A stretch of 64,000 nt of DNA from Proteobacteria bacterium UBA981 (GCA_002292285.1 DBBP01000019.1:89620-153619); one strand, 5' to 3'; positions 43,430 through 53,033 are shown, counted from the stretch's first letter. A program made the numbers and translations. Notes: a model not told the origin generated them from the letters alone.

Positions 43430-43924
43430 ATGAAATCGCTACTAATACTTCGTCACGCCGACGCTACGGCGACTGGCGCAGGTTCGCTCGATGAGCTGCG
43501 CCCTTTGTCTGATCTTGGTCGCGCGCAAGCGCGCAATCTTGGTCTGGTTCTGAACGCCCGTGGGGTTATTCCCGATCGGGTGGAATGTTCTGCTGCAGTC
43601 CGTGCTGTCGCGACCGCGCAAGGCGTTTGTGAAGCCGCTGGTTGGGCGACCCAGGTTGCCGCTTTCGAGCATTTATATACCGCGCCCGCTGATGTTTTGC
43701 TTGAGCAAGCCAGGAAGCAAGGTTCTGAAGTCACGCAATTGCTGTTAGTTGCACACGCTCCGGGAGTCGCCGATTTGGTCAGTATGCTGACCACTCGCCA
43801 GAACGACCTGGATCAATACTGTGCAGCTGCGACCCTCGCTGAAGTGATCCTGGATGTCGAGCGCTGGGCGGATGCGCGAGCCGGCACGGGTGCTTTGCAA
43901 ATGCTGCTACCACCGCAATCCTAG
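43430..43924 (+). CDS. SixA-type phosphohistidine phosphatase
   Basis: A 164-residue histidine-phosphatase superfamily protein of minimal SixA size. The catalytic motif is SLLILRHADATA (phospho-accepting His in RHA), with Arg in ...ELRPLSDLGRAQA and a second His in LLLVAHAPGVADL. In E. coli SixA removes phosphate from phospho-His in NPr or ArcB-like proteins; in other bacteria the substrate is unknown. It is the only signalling-type protein found in this window. It stands alone, about 200 bp upstream of the CoA-transferase. Confidence 0.88.
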   Translation: MKSLLILRHADATATGAGSLDELRPLSDLGRAQARNLGLVLNARGVIPDRVECSAAVRAVATAQGVCEAAGWATQVAAFEHLYTAPADVLLEQARKQGSEVTQLLLVAHAPGVADLVSMLTTRQNDLDQYCAAATLAEVILDVERWADARAGTGALQMLLPPQS

Positions 43925-44122
43925 TTGGGACGGCCACGCTTATCGCGAAGCCGAAGTCTGCCAGTTGCATCTGGTCGGTCGCTTTGGCAGGACTGGCGTG
44001 AATCCACTTCTGGCGCAGACGAGTTGGCCTAATTCGGGCAAGACTCAATCGACGCGTGTCACGCGGTAATATTCGCCGGGCCACGGCACTGCCGGGCTTG
44101 TACGGCTATGGGAGGTCGTTTG

Positions 44123-45277
44123 ATGTCGTTTCCACTCGAAGGCATGAAGGTGCTTGATCTCACCCGCGCGCTGTCCGGTCCGTTTGCAACGCGTATGTTG
44201 TCCGACCTTGGCGCGGACGTCGTCAAAGTTGAACCGCCAAGTGGTGACCTAACCCGCGCCTACGGCGGGCGCATCGGCAATCTGGCCAGTCATTTCACCC
44301 AACACAATGCCGGTAAACGGAATATCTGTGTCGATCTGAAAGCGCCCGGCGCAGCGCAATTGCTGCTGGAGATGGTCGATGTCGCCGATATCGTGGTCGA
44401 GAATTTTCGCCCTGGAGTGATGGCGCGCTATGGACTGGATTGGGGCACGCTGCACGAACGCAACCCGCGTTTAATCATGTTGTCCATTTCAGGATTCGGT
44501 CAGGACGGTCCGGAACGCGATCGAGCGGCTTATGCACCAGTGTTGCACGCGGAGACCGGACTCATCGATCGGTTCGCGGAGCTTGGTAAAAACCGCGCCG
44601 TCGATTTTCCGTTATCGACTGCAGACACCAGCGCTGCGGTGCACGGTGTCATCGCGGTGCTGGCAGCGGCACTCATGGCGCAACGTACCGGCGAGGGCCA
44701 GCATATCGATCTGGCGATGGTCAACGCGCAGTTCTATCACGACGATTTCTTAGGCATGGTGTTGAACGGCGACACGCCGCCGGCGGGCAGTGGCGACGTT
44801 TGGGAGATCGAGGGCGGACGTATCGTTATCGCAACGCCGTTCTTCTATCTCTGGCGTACGCTAGCTAAGCACGCCGACTTGCAGGATCCCGGCGACGACG
44901 AGGACAGCCGTCGTCAGGTGGTTGCCGATTATCTCGCCGCCTTCCCCAGCTGGGACGCAGTGACTGAACTTCTGGATGGCTTCAATCTCGCCTGGGGGCG
45001 CGTCCGTCCATGGCGGGACGCCGTATTTACCAACCCGAGCGCCGGACCACGCGGAGTGCTGGCTGACATCGATGACCGAGCAGGCGGTACGCGCAAGATT
45101 ACCCAGGCCCCCTATCGCTTCAGTGACGCCGAAGCCGGCGTGCGATTGCCGGCCGCGTATCGGGGCGAACACAACGCTGAAGTCCTGTCCGACTGGCTGG
45201 AGCGCTCAGCGAGCGACGTTGCAGCCATGCGCGAAGCAGGCATTCTCGCTGAGCAGGACCCAACCAAGAAGAGATAA
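44123..45277 (+). CDS. Class III (CaiB/BaiF) CoA-transferase
   Basis: A 384-residue class III CoA-transferase that moves CoA from a donor thioester to a free acid. The N-terminal signature is LEGMKVLDLTRALSGPFATRMLSDLGADVVKVEPPSGD. The nucleophilic Asp lies in STADTSAAVHG, and GQHIDLAMVNAQ follows. The ATG at 44123 has a perfect GGAGG 8 bp upstream and is preferred over 44108. At 384 residues it is a little shorter than the usual 400. It is one of three CaiB-type genes here; the class includes formyl-CoA, carnitine and succinyl-CoA:mesaconate transferases, and the isoprene-pathway IsoG. Confidence 0.92.
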   Translation: MSFPLEGMKVLDLTRALSGPFATRMLSDLGADVVKVEPPSGDLTRAYGGRIGNLASHFTQHNAGKRNICVDLKAPGAAQLLLEMVDVADIVVENFRPGVMARYGLDWGTLHERNPRLIMLSISGFGQDGPERDRAAYAPVLHAETGLIDRFAELGKNRAVDFPLSTADTSAAVHGVIAVLAAALMAQRTGEGQHIDLAMVNAQFYHDDFLGMVLNGDTPPAGSGDVWEIEGGRIVIATPFFYLWRTLAKHADLQDPGDDEDSRRQVVADYLAAFPSWDAVTELLDGFNLAWGRVRPWRDAVFTNPSAGPRGVLADIDDRAGGTRKITQAPYRFSDAEAGVRLPAAYRGEHNAEVLSDWLERSASDVAAMREAGILAEQDPTKKR

Positions 45278-45449
45278 GGCCTGTTTTAGTGCAAGTTAAG
45301 TGGGCAACCGTCCGCGAATAAATTCCGTGAGCATCCTTGAACGCGGGACGCTGTACAGCGAATGCGTGACGTCTGCGCGCGGACAACACAGTAGTTCGCT
45401 ATCAGGCTGCTAAACTGGTGCATGAACAGAGACGCCGGGGAGCGGTCGC

Positions 45450-47162
45450 ATGAGTAGTTTTGATGTCGTCATCAAAGGTGGCACCGTCATTGATGGAACG
45501 GGCGCGCCTGCAAGCCAGGCCGACGTTGGCATCGTGGGAGATAGAGTCGTTGAGATCGGCAAGATCAGCGGCACCGCAAAACGTACTATCGAGGCTGACG
45601 GTCGGCTCGTTACTCCGGGTTTTGTCGATATCCATAGCCACCTCGATGCCCAGGTCGCATGGGACCCCACCTGCAGTTCATCATGCTGGCACGGTGTGAC
45701 CTCGGTTGTGGTCGGCAATTGCGGTGTGACCTTCGCGCCCGTTCAGCCGACCGACCACGAACTACTTGCCAAGTTGATGGAATCGGTCGAAGACATTCCC
45801 GCCCATTCGATCATGTCCGGATTGAACTGGAACTGGCAGTCCTACGGCGAGTACTACGATGCGTTGGATGCAATGCCTAAGGGCATTAATTTTGGCGGCA
45901 TGGTTGGTCATTGCGCCGTGCGCTTTTATGCGATGGGCGAACGTTCAATTGAAAGCGACGCGCATCCGAATGAAGACGAACTGAAGTTGATGGTCAGCAC
46001 CGTCGATGAGGCCATGGCAGCCGGCGCACTGGGATTTTCGAGCTCGCGCGTACTCGGTCATCGCGTGCCGGACGGACGGCCGGTGCCGGGTACGTTCGCG
46101 AAACGCGAGGAGCTTTTCGCGCTCGCCGATCCGATGCGTCAGCGCGGTCGCGGCGTGTTTGAAGTCGTCCCGCGTTTCGAAACCGATGACCCCGAAACCT
46201 GGCATAAGACCCAGCGCGAAATAGACTGGATGGCCGATTTGTCGCGTGACACAGGCCGCCCGGTAACGTTCGCGTTCTTCCAATTCCCGCATCTACCTGA
46301 GCAATATCGCAAGATCATCGAATTCGCCAGTGCCGGGAATGTGGGCGGCGCGAACCTGCGCCCGCAAACCACGGCACGTGGTATCGGCGTGTTGTTCGGG
46401 CCCAATATTCGCAGTCCGTTCGACCGCAACCCGGCGTGGCGCGCGATGCGCCCGATGTCAGTCGCGGAGAAGCTACGGGCTTATGCCGATCCCGATCATC
46501 GCGCGAAACTTATCGCCGAAGCGGAAGAGAATGGGCCGAATGCCGAGGAACTTGCGCATCTGTACGTAATCGATGGCCCGGATCCGGATTACCAACCCGA
46601 CCCGGCCAAATCATTGCCGGCGCTGGCGGCCGCTCGCGGCGTCAGTCTGGCCGAAGTTTACATGGACGTCATGATCGACAGCGACGGCTTGTCGTACGTC
46701 AATCATCCCATTCTTAATCCCGATTTCTCTGCGGTCGAAGAAATGCTGCTGAATCCGCAGGTCGTGCTCGGCCTCGCGGATTCAGGCGCGCATGTCGGGC
46801 AGATCATGGATGCCAGTCAGCCGACCTGGTTTCTTACGCACTGGGTGCGCGAGCGTGGCTTGTTCGGTATTGAAGATGCGATCCGCCGGCTGACGTCGGA
46901 TACCGCAGAGCTGTTCGGTCTCGAGGGACGAGGTGTGTTGAAGCCGGGCGCCTACGCCGATATCAACGTACTCGATCTGGGAGGTATGCGTTTGGGCATG
47001 CCGGATTACATTCATGATTTCCCTGGCGGTGCAGGGCGTCTGATCCAGAAAGCAGAAGGCTACGACTACACGCTGATCAACGGCGAAGTTTTTATGGAAT
47101 CCGGCCAGCACACGGGCGCCTTGGCGGGCGCACTACTACGCAGTGGACCCGACCAGCGTTGA
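45450..47162 (+). CDS. N-acyl-D-amino-acid deacylase-family amidohydrolase
   Basis: A 570-residue amidohydrolase of the same family as the neighbours at 39486 and 47192. The beta domain is FDVVIKGGTVIDGTGAPASQADVGI, the metal motif is TPGFVDIHSHLDAQVAWDP, the Cys loop is TSVVVGNCGVTFAP, and the catalytic-Asp region is GLADSGAHVGQIMD (ADSG instead of SDGG). The C-terminal barrel reads GRGVLKPGAYADINVLDL. It starts with ATG after GGGGAG. It is in tandem with the next gene 29 bp downstream. Substrate unknown; sequence differences around the active site suggest it is not a mere duplicate. Confidence 0.92.
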   Translation: MSSFDVVIKGGTVIDGTGAPASQADVGIVGDRVVEIGKISGTAKRTIEADGRLVTPGFVDIHSHLDAQVAWDPTCSSSCWHGVTSVVVGNCGVTFAPVQPTDHELLAKLMESVEDIPAHSIMSGLNWNWQSYGEYYDALDAMPKGINFGGMVGHCAVRFYAMGERSIESDAHPNEDELKLMVSTVDEAMAAGALGFSSSRVLGHRVPDGRPVPGTFAKREELFALADPMRQRGRGVFEVVPRFETDDPETWHKTQREIDWMADLSRDTGRPVTFAFFQFPHLPEQYRKIIEFASAGNVGGANLRPQTTARGIGVLFGPNIRSPFDRNPAWRAMRPMSVAEKLRAYADPDHRAKLIAEAEENGPNAEELAHLYVIDGPDPDYQPDPAKSLPALAAARGVSLAEVYMDVMIDSDGLSYVNHPILNPDFSAVEEMLLNPQVVLGLADSGAHVGQIMDASQPTWFLTHWVRERGLFGIEDAIRRLTSDTAELFGLEGRGVLKPGAYADINVLDLGGMRLGMPDYIHDFPGGAGRLIQKAEGYDYTLINGEVFMESGQHTGALAGALLRSGPDQR

Positions 47163-47191
47163 GGCGCGTCACGAACGCCAAGGATAAGCAT

Positions 47192-48877
47192 ATGTACGAC
47201 TTGTTAATTACCAATGCACGAATCATCGATGGCACCGGTGCGGCAGCTTTCCACGGCGACGTTGCTGTCCAGGCTAACAAGATTGTGGCGGTCGAGACGG
47301 CGGAGCAGGGCGGCATCAAAGCTGCCGCGACGCGCGTGATTGATGCTGAAGGTCGGTTACTAACGCCGGGTTTTGTCGATATCCATACTCACTACGATGG
47401 TCAGGTGTGCTGGGATAAACAGGTTACACCGAGTTGCTGGCATGGCGTCACAACGGTGGTGATGGGTAATTGCGGTGTGGGATTCGCGCCGGTGCATCCG
47501 GGCACTGAAACTGCGTTGGTCGAACTCATGGAGAGCGTCGAGGACATTCCTGGCACCGCCTTACACGAAGGCATTCCATGGGGTTGGGAAAGCTTTGGCG
47601 AGTATCTCGACAGCATAGACACCCCTTACACCATGGACATCGGGGCCCAGGTTCCGCACGTCGCGGTGCGCCACTATGTGATGGGCGAGCGCTGCTACGG
47701 CGATGCAACGCCGGACGACATGGCACAGATGGCCGCAGTAACCAGACAAGGCTTGGAGGATGGTGCGCTCGGTTTTTCGACGTCGCGTTTCTACGGTCAT
47801 CTCGACAAGCGTGGCGAATTTGTACCGGGCACGCATGCCGGTGCAGACGAGATGCTCGCGATCGGCGACGCGCTGGCTGAAATCGACCACGGCACGATAG
47901 AGATCATTTCCGACCGGCTTGATGACGACGCTGAGCAACAATGGATTGAAGGTCTTGCGCGCCGGACAGGCCGCCCGCTGACTGTCCTGGTAAGTTCGAA
48001 TGTCGGTCCTGGCGTGTGGGATTTGGCCGACCGCCTGAACGCCGAAGGTCTTGAATTGCGCCCGCAAATTGGCGCGCGCCCAGCATCGATTCTGATGAGT
48101 CTGGAAGGGACCGTGAATCCGATGCGTCAGTTCCCGTCATTCTCGGAAATTAAGTCACTGCCTCTGGCAGAACGTCGGGAAAAACTACGCGACCCGGAGT
48201 TTCGTGCCCGCATCATGGGCGACACCGCAAAAGTAGCGCGCTTCGCCGATACTCAGAAAATGATCACTGCGTGGGACAGGATGTATGTTCTGCCAACCGA
48301 CTTGAGCTACGAGCCTGGCTATGAGGATTCCATCGCCGGTGTGGCCGAAGCGCAGGGTATCCACATCCGTGAAGCACTCATGAACGCGATGGCCGATGGT
48401 CGACCAATTTTGTATTTGATTGGTGATTACCCGGGCCATCTCGAGAAACAGCGCATGGGTATCGAACATCAACACTCGGTATTCGGTCTGTCTGACGGCG
48501 GCGCGCATTGCGGTGTGCTCTGCGATGCCAGCATGCCGACTTACATGCTGGCCTACATGAGCCGTGACCGGAGCAAGGGCCCGCGCCTCGGCCTCGAATT
48601 TACGGTGCACAAAATGACCCAGGACACAGCGCGCGTTTACGGCCTGAACGATCGCGGTGTGGTTGCTCCCGGCTATAAAGCCGATCTGAACATCATCGAC
48701 TTCGAACAGCTGTCGCTGCTCGATCCAGAAATGGTTTACGACCTGCCGGCAGGTGGAAAGCGTCTGATTCAAAAAGCACGCGGTTACGTTGCGACCATTT
48801 GCAATGGCGAAGTGACTTATGAGAATGGCGAGCATACTGGTGCTATGCCGGGAAGGTTAGTGCGCGGTCACGCCTAA
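47192..48877 (+). CDS. N-acyl-D-amino-acid deacylase-family amidohydrolase
   Basis: A 561-residue paralogue of the preceding gene. Beta domain YDLLITNARIIDGTGAAAF, metal motif TPGFVDIHTHYDGQVCWDK, Cys loop TTVVMGNCGVGFAP, catalytic-Asp region GLSDGGAHCGVLCD and C-terminal GVVAPGYKADLNIIDFEQL. The ATG at 47192 has AAGGATAAG upstream and is preferred over the in-frame TTG at 47159. It is probably co-transcribed with its neighbour, giving two related hydrolases together. Such pairs may split stereoisomers or chain lengths (inference). A copy of the dispersed repeat follows the stop codon. Confidence 0.92.
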   Translation: MYDLLITNARIIDGTGAAAFHGDVAVQANKIVAVETAEQGGIKAAATRVIDAEGRLLTPGFVDIHTHYDGQVCWDKQVTPSCWHGVTTVVMGNCGVGFAPVHPGTETALVELMESVEDIPGTALHEGIPWGWESFGEYLDSIDTPYTMDIGAQVPHVAVRHYVMGERCYGDATPDDMAQMAAVTRQGLEDGALGFSTSRFYGHLDKRGEFVPGTHAGADEMLAIGDALAEIDHGTIEIISDRLDDDAEQQWIEGLARRTGRPLTVLVSSNVGPGVWDLADRLNAEGLELRPQIGARPASILMSLEGTVNPMRQFPSFSEIKSLPLAERREKLRDPEFRARIMGDTAKVARFADTQKMITAWDRMYVLPTDLSYEPGYEDSIAGVAEAQGIHIREALMNAMADGRPILYLIGDYPGHLEKQRMGIEHQHSVFGLSDGGAHCGVLCDASMPTYMLAYMSRDRSKGPRLGLEFTVHKMTQDTARVYGLNDRGVVAPGYKADLNIIDFEQLSLLDPEMVYDLPAGGKRLIQKARGYVATICNGEVTYENGEHTGAMPGRLVRGHA

Positions 48878-48882
48878 GTCCT

Positions 48883-48935
48883 CAGGCCGTCGAAAAACTA
48901 CTGCGGAGCACCGCGGCACGCGTCGCGTGCCCGCT
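48883..48935. repeat. Diverged partial copy of the 3530-3600 element
   Basis: The segment starting CAGGCCGTCGAAAAACTACT and ending GCGTCGCGTGCCCGCT aligns over its full 53 bp with 3530-3581: the opening CAGGC.GT.GAAAAA, ACTGCGG and the final GCGTCGCGTGCCCGCT are shared, with scattered changes and a one-base insertion. The right arm of the inverted repeat is lost here. It again lies just after a gene's stop codon. Confidence 0.7.
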
Positions 48936-49030
48936 CACTCCTGATTCTGCAGTGCCCCGACATTTCTGAATTGAGGTAGCCGGATAGCGGCCACGAAACT
49001 TTCCGCGACCACAATCCGTCGTCTGCACAC

Positions 49031-51739
49031 TTAGCTATTCAGCTGTGGCGCGTCCTCAACAATTCGAATCAGGCCACTATCGCCATTGACGCTGATCAAG
49101 GCACCGTCATCAATGAGTTGGATGGCGTTGCGCAACTGCACAGCGGGCAGCCCGTACTCGCGGGATAGACACGCGCCATGCGCCAGCATGCCGCCAGTTT
49201 CTAACACCAGGCCCTTAATGAGCGGGAAGACTGGCATCCAGCCCGGATCGGTGCTGTTGCAAATCAAGATATCGTCTTTCTCAACGCGACCGATTTCGGT
49301 CATGTTTAATACCACGCGCGCGCGTCCGGTAACTTCACCTCGACTGGTGCCAATTCCGCCCAGCGCGCCGTCAGCCAGTGCCACCGGATCTTCTTTAGTG
49401 TCCAGGTTAATCGGCACGCCAGCCTGCAAATAAGGCGGGGTGTATTCTTCGCGCGCATTGCGTCGGTCAAATACGGCACGCCGCGCCACAATCTTGGCGT
49501 GGCACAGGGGTTGTGAGCCACGTCTGTCGAACAAGTCGTACAGTTCGTGCCGGGCGAGGAAGTAAAAGTCATCGGCATTAACGACCTGACCGCGCTCGTG
49601 CAGGCGCCGGCCGATTTCGCTAAACACACGTTTTTTGCGCAACGTCATACGGTCAAGAAAATGGCGTTCGTCGTCGCGGAATTTCAGAAAGCGCAGGTTA
49701 TAGGCGAGCACGGACTTGAAAGCCTCGGCTTTCAGACCGCCGAGTGGTTGTGCAGACAAGTTCTTGATGACCTCATCCGTCGCGGCTTTGCGCTGCGCGA
49801 TCAAGCGCGCTTCCATCTGCTCCGGGCGACTCGAATCATCTGCATTCTCAAGCGCCCGAAAGGCGCGGTAGTCAATTTCCGGATCTTCAATACGTCGCTT
49901 GTAATAGATGTCACGGTCCTGATGGCCACGATGCCCGTGGGCATGGAGAAAGCCCTGGTATTTCTTCAGGAAAGCAGCGCCTTCATCGAAGTCCTCGAGC
50001 GCTTTGAAGAACGCGGCATTTTTGTGCTCATGCAGACATTTCTTGAGCGCCGGCGACTGACGAATCGCGTCGGCGAGATGCCACAGGTCGTGTGTTTCTT
50101 TGACCAGTGCGGTATCCGGAATACCGGCAATCAGATCTTGAAATAAGTTGGCTTCCTCGCCGTCGTACCATTTCGTGATGAGTACGTTGAGCAATCCCAG
50201 CGCACCTGGCGCAATCCACGAGAAGCCCGGCCACAGCGTTTCGAAGAAACCTGCGACCATTTCCGTACTTTCGTCACACTGTCTCTTTAGCGCGGTGTCC
50301 GACAAACGCGTCAGTGACTCGGCTGTTGGGCCGTTTGCTTCCTCGATGCGCCCATCAATCCACGAGTAGGTGTTTCGAAACCAGCCGGTCAAACCATGTT
50401 TAGGTTCAAGCGTGTGCAGGCGCAGCCACATGCGCGCAACATTCAGTAAGGAAGTTTCGTCGCGCGCGTATTCTTCCTGCCAGACTGGCGGAATGTTAGT
50501 CAGGTCGCGCAGCGCAGCTGGCCACATTTCTCGCTGCCAGATTTTCTCGGCATCAACATTGAAATACATCGTGGCGCGACGATATTTGAACCAGCGCACG
50601 TTGGTAATTTCTTCAAAACCGTAAAGCTTGGCGAAGAAGGTCCAGTTGAGCTCGCATTCCCAGGCGCGCAGTGATGAGAACAACGGGGTAATCCCGCCAG
50701 TGAGAAATTGTTCGCACCAGGTGTAGGCCCACACGGTGTTTTCATCTTCTGGCGCGGTATGCCAGGCGTTGACGTCCTCGTCCCAGGTAAATTCAACACC
50801 CGTAATCGGACGCGCCTGGAGCAGGTACAACTCGCCACCGGCGAGCGCCCATTCAATGTCCTGTGGCAGACCGTCGTAGAAATCCATCACGTTGCGCCCG
50901 AGTTGCGCGAGCGCCATGGCTTTTTCCGCAGATAAAGATAAGGTTTCGCGCATGCTCATCGGCACGTCAGCAGTGATCGTACCGATCCCATCAGGTGCAC
51001 GTATGACCTGCACTTCCTTGTCACCAATACTGTGCTTTTTCACATCGAGCGTGTCGAGCGACAAGATATATTCGTCTGGTGTCAGAATGCCGGACACAAT
51101 GCCCTCGCCAAGTCCCCAACTGGCATTGACTACGATTTCGTCAGTACGCGTAGTTAACGGATTGGCGGTGAACATCACACCGGACACTTCGGAGGTGACC
51201 ATGGTTTGAATGACCACGGCGATCTGGTTAATCGCATGATCGAAACCGCCGCGTTCGCGATACGCCGTCGCCCGTGCCGTCCACATCGAGGCCCAGCAGC
51301 GGCGAATCGCATCGATTACCGCGTCGATCCCCTGTACGTCCAGATAGGTATCGTGCAGCCCGGCAAACGAGGCACCGGCCAAATCTTCTGCAGTTCCCGA
51401 GGACCGCACCGCAACGTAGACGTCCCCGCCGAGCGCTTTATAGTGTTCCGTGATTTGCGCTACCAGTTCGTCCGGCAACGGTTTGGATTCAATCAGGGTG
51501 CGGATGTCGCTGGTGACTGATTCGAGAGTGACCGCGTCGTCGTAATTGAGACCGACGAGCAAGGACTGAATCGACGCGGCCATGCCATGCGCCGCGAAGA
51601 AAGCCGCCTGTGCTGCCGTAGCGACCGTAAAACCAGCCGGGACCTGAAAGCCCGCCTGGCTGAGTCGCCCAAGGCTGGCTGCCTTACCACCGACGCGCGC
51701 TAAATCGGTCGCACCATCGTCGTTAAAATGGATGATCAT
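49031..51739 (-). CDS. Rifampin-phosphotransferase/phenylphosphate-synthase-like ATP-dependent dikinase
   Basis: A 902-residue protein with an N-terminal PPDK/PEPS ATP-grasp domain (VGGKAASLGRLSQAGFQVPAGFTV; YVAVRSSGTAEDLAGASFAGLHDT; PQDIEWALAGGELYLLQARP). A long helical substrate domain of about 450 residues follows (FLHAHGHRGHQDRDIYY). The C-terminal mobile domain has the phospho-accepting His854 in GGMLAHGACLSREYGLPAV. It lacks the PEP-binding barrel of true PEP synthase. This layout matches rifampin phosphotransferase (about 870) and the two chains of phenylphosphate synthase fused together. It should split ATP into AMP and Pi and phosphorylate a hydroxyl group. The target could be a phenol or alcohol from the monooxygenases (inference). 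Start 51739 gives MIIHFNDDG; a 33-nt longer frame exists. Confidence 0.82.
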   Translation of the reverse strand: MIIHFNDDGATDLARVGGKAASLGRLSQAGFQVPAGFTVATAAQAAFFAAHGMAASIQSLLVGLNYDDAVTLESVTSDIRTLIESKPLPDELVAQITEHYKALGGDVYVAVRSSGTAEDLAGASFAGLHDTYLDVQGIDAVIDAIRRCWASMWTARATAYRERGGFDHAINQIAVVIQTMVTSEVSGVMFTANPLTTRTDEIVVNASWGLGEGIVSGILTPDEYILSLDTLDVKKHSIGDKEVQVIRAPDGIGTITADVPMSMRETLSLSAEKAMALAQLGRNVMDFYDGLPQDIEWALAGGELYLLQARPITGVEFTWDEDVNAWHTAPEDENTVWAYTWCEQFLTGGITPLFSSLRAWECELNWTFFAKLYGFEEITNVRWFKYRRATMYFNVDAEKIWQREMWPAALRDLTNIPPVWQEEYARDETSLLNVARMWLRLHTLEPKHGLTGWFRNTYSWIDGRIEEANGPTAESLTRLSDTALKRQCDESTEMVAGFFETLWPGFSWIAPGALGLLNVLITKWYDGEEANLFQDLIAGIPDTALVKETHDLWHLADAIRQSPALKKCLHEHKNAAFFKALEDFDEGAAFLKKYQGFLHAHGHRGHQDRDIYYKRRIEDPEIDYRAFRALENADDSSRPEQMEARLIAQRKAATDEVIKNLSAQPLGGLKAEAFKSVLAYNLRFLKFRDDERHFLDRMTLRKKRVFSEIGRRLHERGQVVNADDFYFLARHELYDLFDRRGSQPLCHAKIVARRAVFDRRNAREEYTPPYLQAGVPINLDTKEDPVALADGALGGIGTSRGEVTGRARVVLNMTEIGRVEKDDILICNSTDPGWMPVFPLIKGLVLETGGMLAHGACLSREYGLPAVQLRNAIQLIDDGALISVNGDSGLIRIVEDAPQLNS

Positions 51740-51933
51740 GAATGACTTCGCCTCTCTCTGTGCACCTGACACCGAATGATGCGATCGCCGAGTACCGACA
51801 TCTTCGACCGTTGATATTCAACGTTCCCGAACCGCGTCTGAAAAACTTGAGCCAGTCGAGCTACGAGACTTCGCTGCGCTTGAGTATAGAACGATACAGG
51901 GCGAGTTATCACTACTGGCTCGCGCACTTGTAA

Positions 51934-52842
51934 TCACACCAACGACCACGCGCAGACTAGTAGCACGACGAAGTAGTAGATGCGTGGCAACCACTTAAAA
52001 ATGCTGTCGGTCGATTGCTCGAGACGCATCCCCTGTCCAAGCAGATAATGCTGCAAAGCGGAAACCAAGCGCCCGGATTGCTCACCCACGTTGATCGTTT
52101 CCGCCAACTCGCCATCGACCAGCAGGCCAGCATCGCGTAATGCCTGCGTCGCCGGTTTACCGGCCCGGACCAGCCGCTGATAATTGTCTAGTGCCTTGCG
52201 ATAACCAGTGGCGTTGATCAGCTTGCGCAGGTTTCGCGCGCCAGCTGCGTAGTCCATACCTGCGTCTGCCTGCCACACAAATAAGGTGTAGAAAGTTTGC
52301 TCGAAGTAGTGCCGAAATAATGTGCTGCGGGCGCGCAGTCCAAGACGCCAACCTATGCCGAGCGCTCGCGCGATGTCGGCGCGCACTGCGACAAGCATGG
52401 ACTGCGTGACGATGACGATCAGCAGCGCAATCCCGAGCGCGTCCGTTGCCGCGTTCGATAGTGACGCACCTGCAGTCACCGCGCGCACGACATTAATCGT
52501 AAGCCCGATGAATAAGAGCGTATTCGGTAACCATAATCGCGTACGCAGGGCGGCCGCGCGTGAGCGCCGCTGTTCGAGGCGCCTGGAGACCAGTCGCAAG
52601 GCCTCGTCCGTTTTCCCGGCCGCTTCTGCCGCGCGCACGATCTCCGTCTCCAGGGTGTTGGCAAGTCCGGCGCGGTGTAGCGATTCGGCCAACGAGCGGC
52701 CGCGTTTCAAGTCAGCCTGCAAGCCGGTGAGCAGGCTTCGCGTGCGCGAATCACCCGCCTCGAGACGCGCGACAGCATCGGCCGGCGCAATACCGGCCTC
52801 CAACAGATGGGCTATATCGAGAAGAACCGGGTTGCTATCCAT
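51934..52842 (-). CDS. GspF/PilC-like membrane protein (T2SSF domain), stand-alone
   Basis: A 302-residue protein with one to two T2SSF domains. Domain one begins LLDIAHLLEAGIAPADAVARLEAG and has EAAGKTDEALRLVSRRLEQR; a membrane segment lies near RLWLPNTLLFIGLTINVVRAV, and another at the C-terminus (WLPRIYYFVVLLVCAWSLV). Domain two contains DYAAGARNLRKLINATGYRKAL and ELAETINVGEQSGRLVSALQHYL. The GExSG-like motif GEQSGRL is typical of GspF/PilC. No ATPase, pilin or secretin gene is near, so it is an orphan of a type II/type IV pilus platform. It runs from ATG 52842 just upstream of the dikinase gene. Confidence 0.85.
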   Translation of the reverse strand: MDSNPVLLDIAHLLEAGIAPADAVARLEAGDSRTRSLLTGLQADLKRGRSLAESLHRAGLANTLETEIVRAAEAAGKTDEALRLVSRRLEQRRSRAAALRTRLWLPNTLLFIGLTINVVRAVTAGASLSNAATDALGIALLIVIVTQSMLVAVRADIARALGIGWRLGLRARSTLFRHYFEQTFYTLFVWQADAGMDYAAGARNLRKLINATGYRKALDNYQRLVRAGKPATQALRDAGLLVDGELAETINVGEQSGRLVSALQHYLLGQGMRLEQSTDSIFKWLPRIYYFVVLLVCAWSLV

Positions 52843-53033
52843 ACCGTGCGTGGTACCTGCTCATATGTGGACGTTGAAACGAAGGACTTAGTCTAACCGT
52901 GTCGGGATGATGTCGAATCTACGGCGCTGGTTGTGCTCGAGCGCTTGCATGCTCGATCGACCAGGCAGTGCGTTGGCAGCGCAGTGCTACTAAGATAAGT
53001 CGAGCCGCGGTACGCCGGCACGAGGAGAGGCTT

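Noticed and set aside
51742..51933. 63-codon open frame divergent from the dikinase gene
   Set aside because: Sits on the short intergenic stretch with an opposing frame of equal quality; no ribosome site or homology that I recognise.
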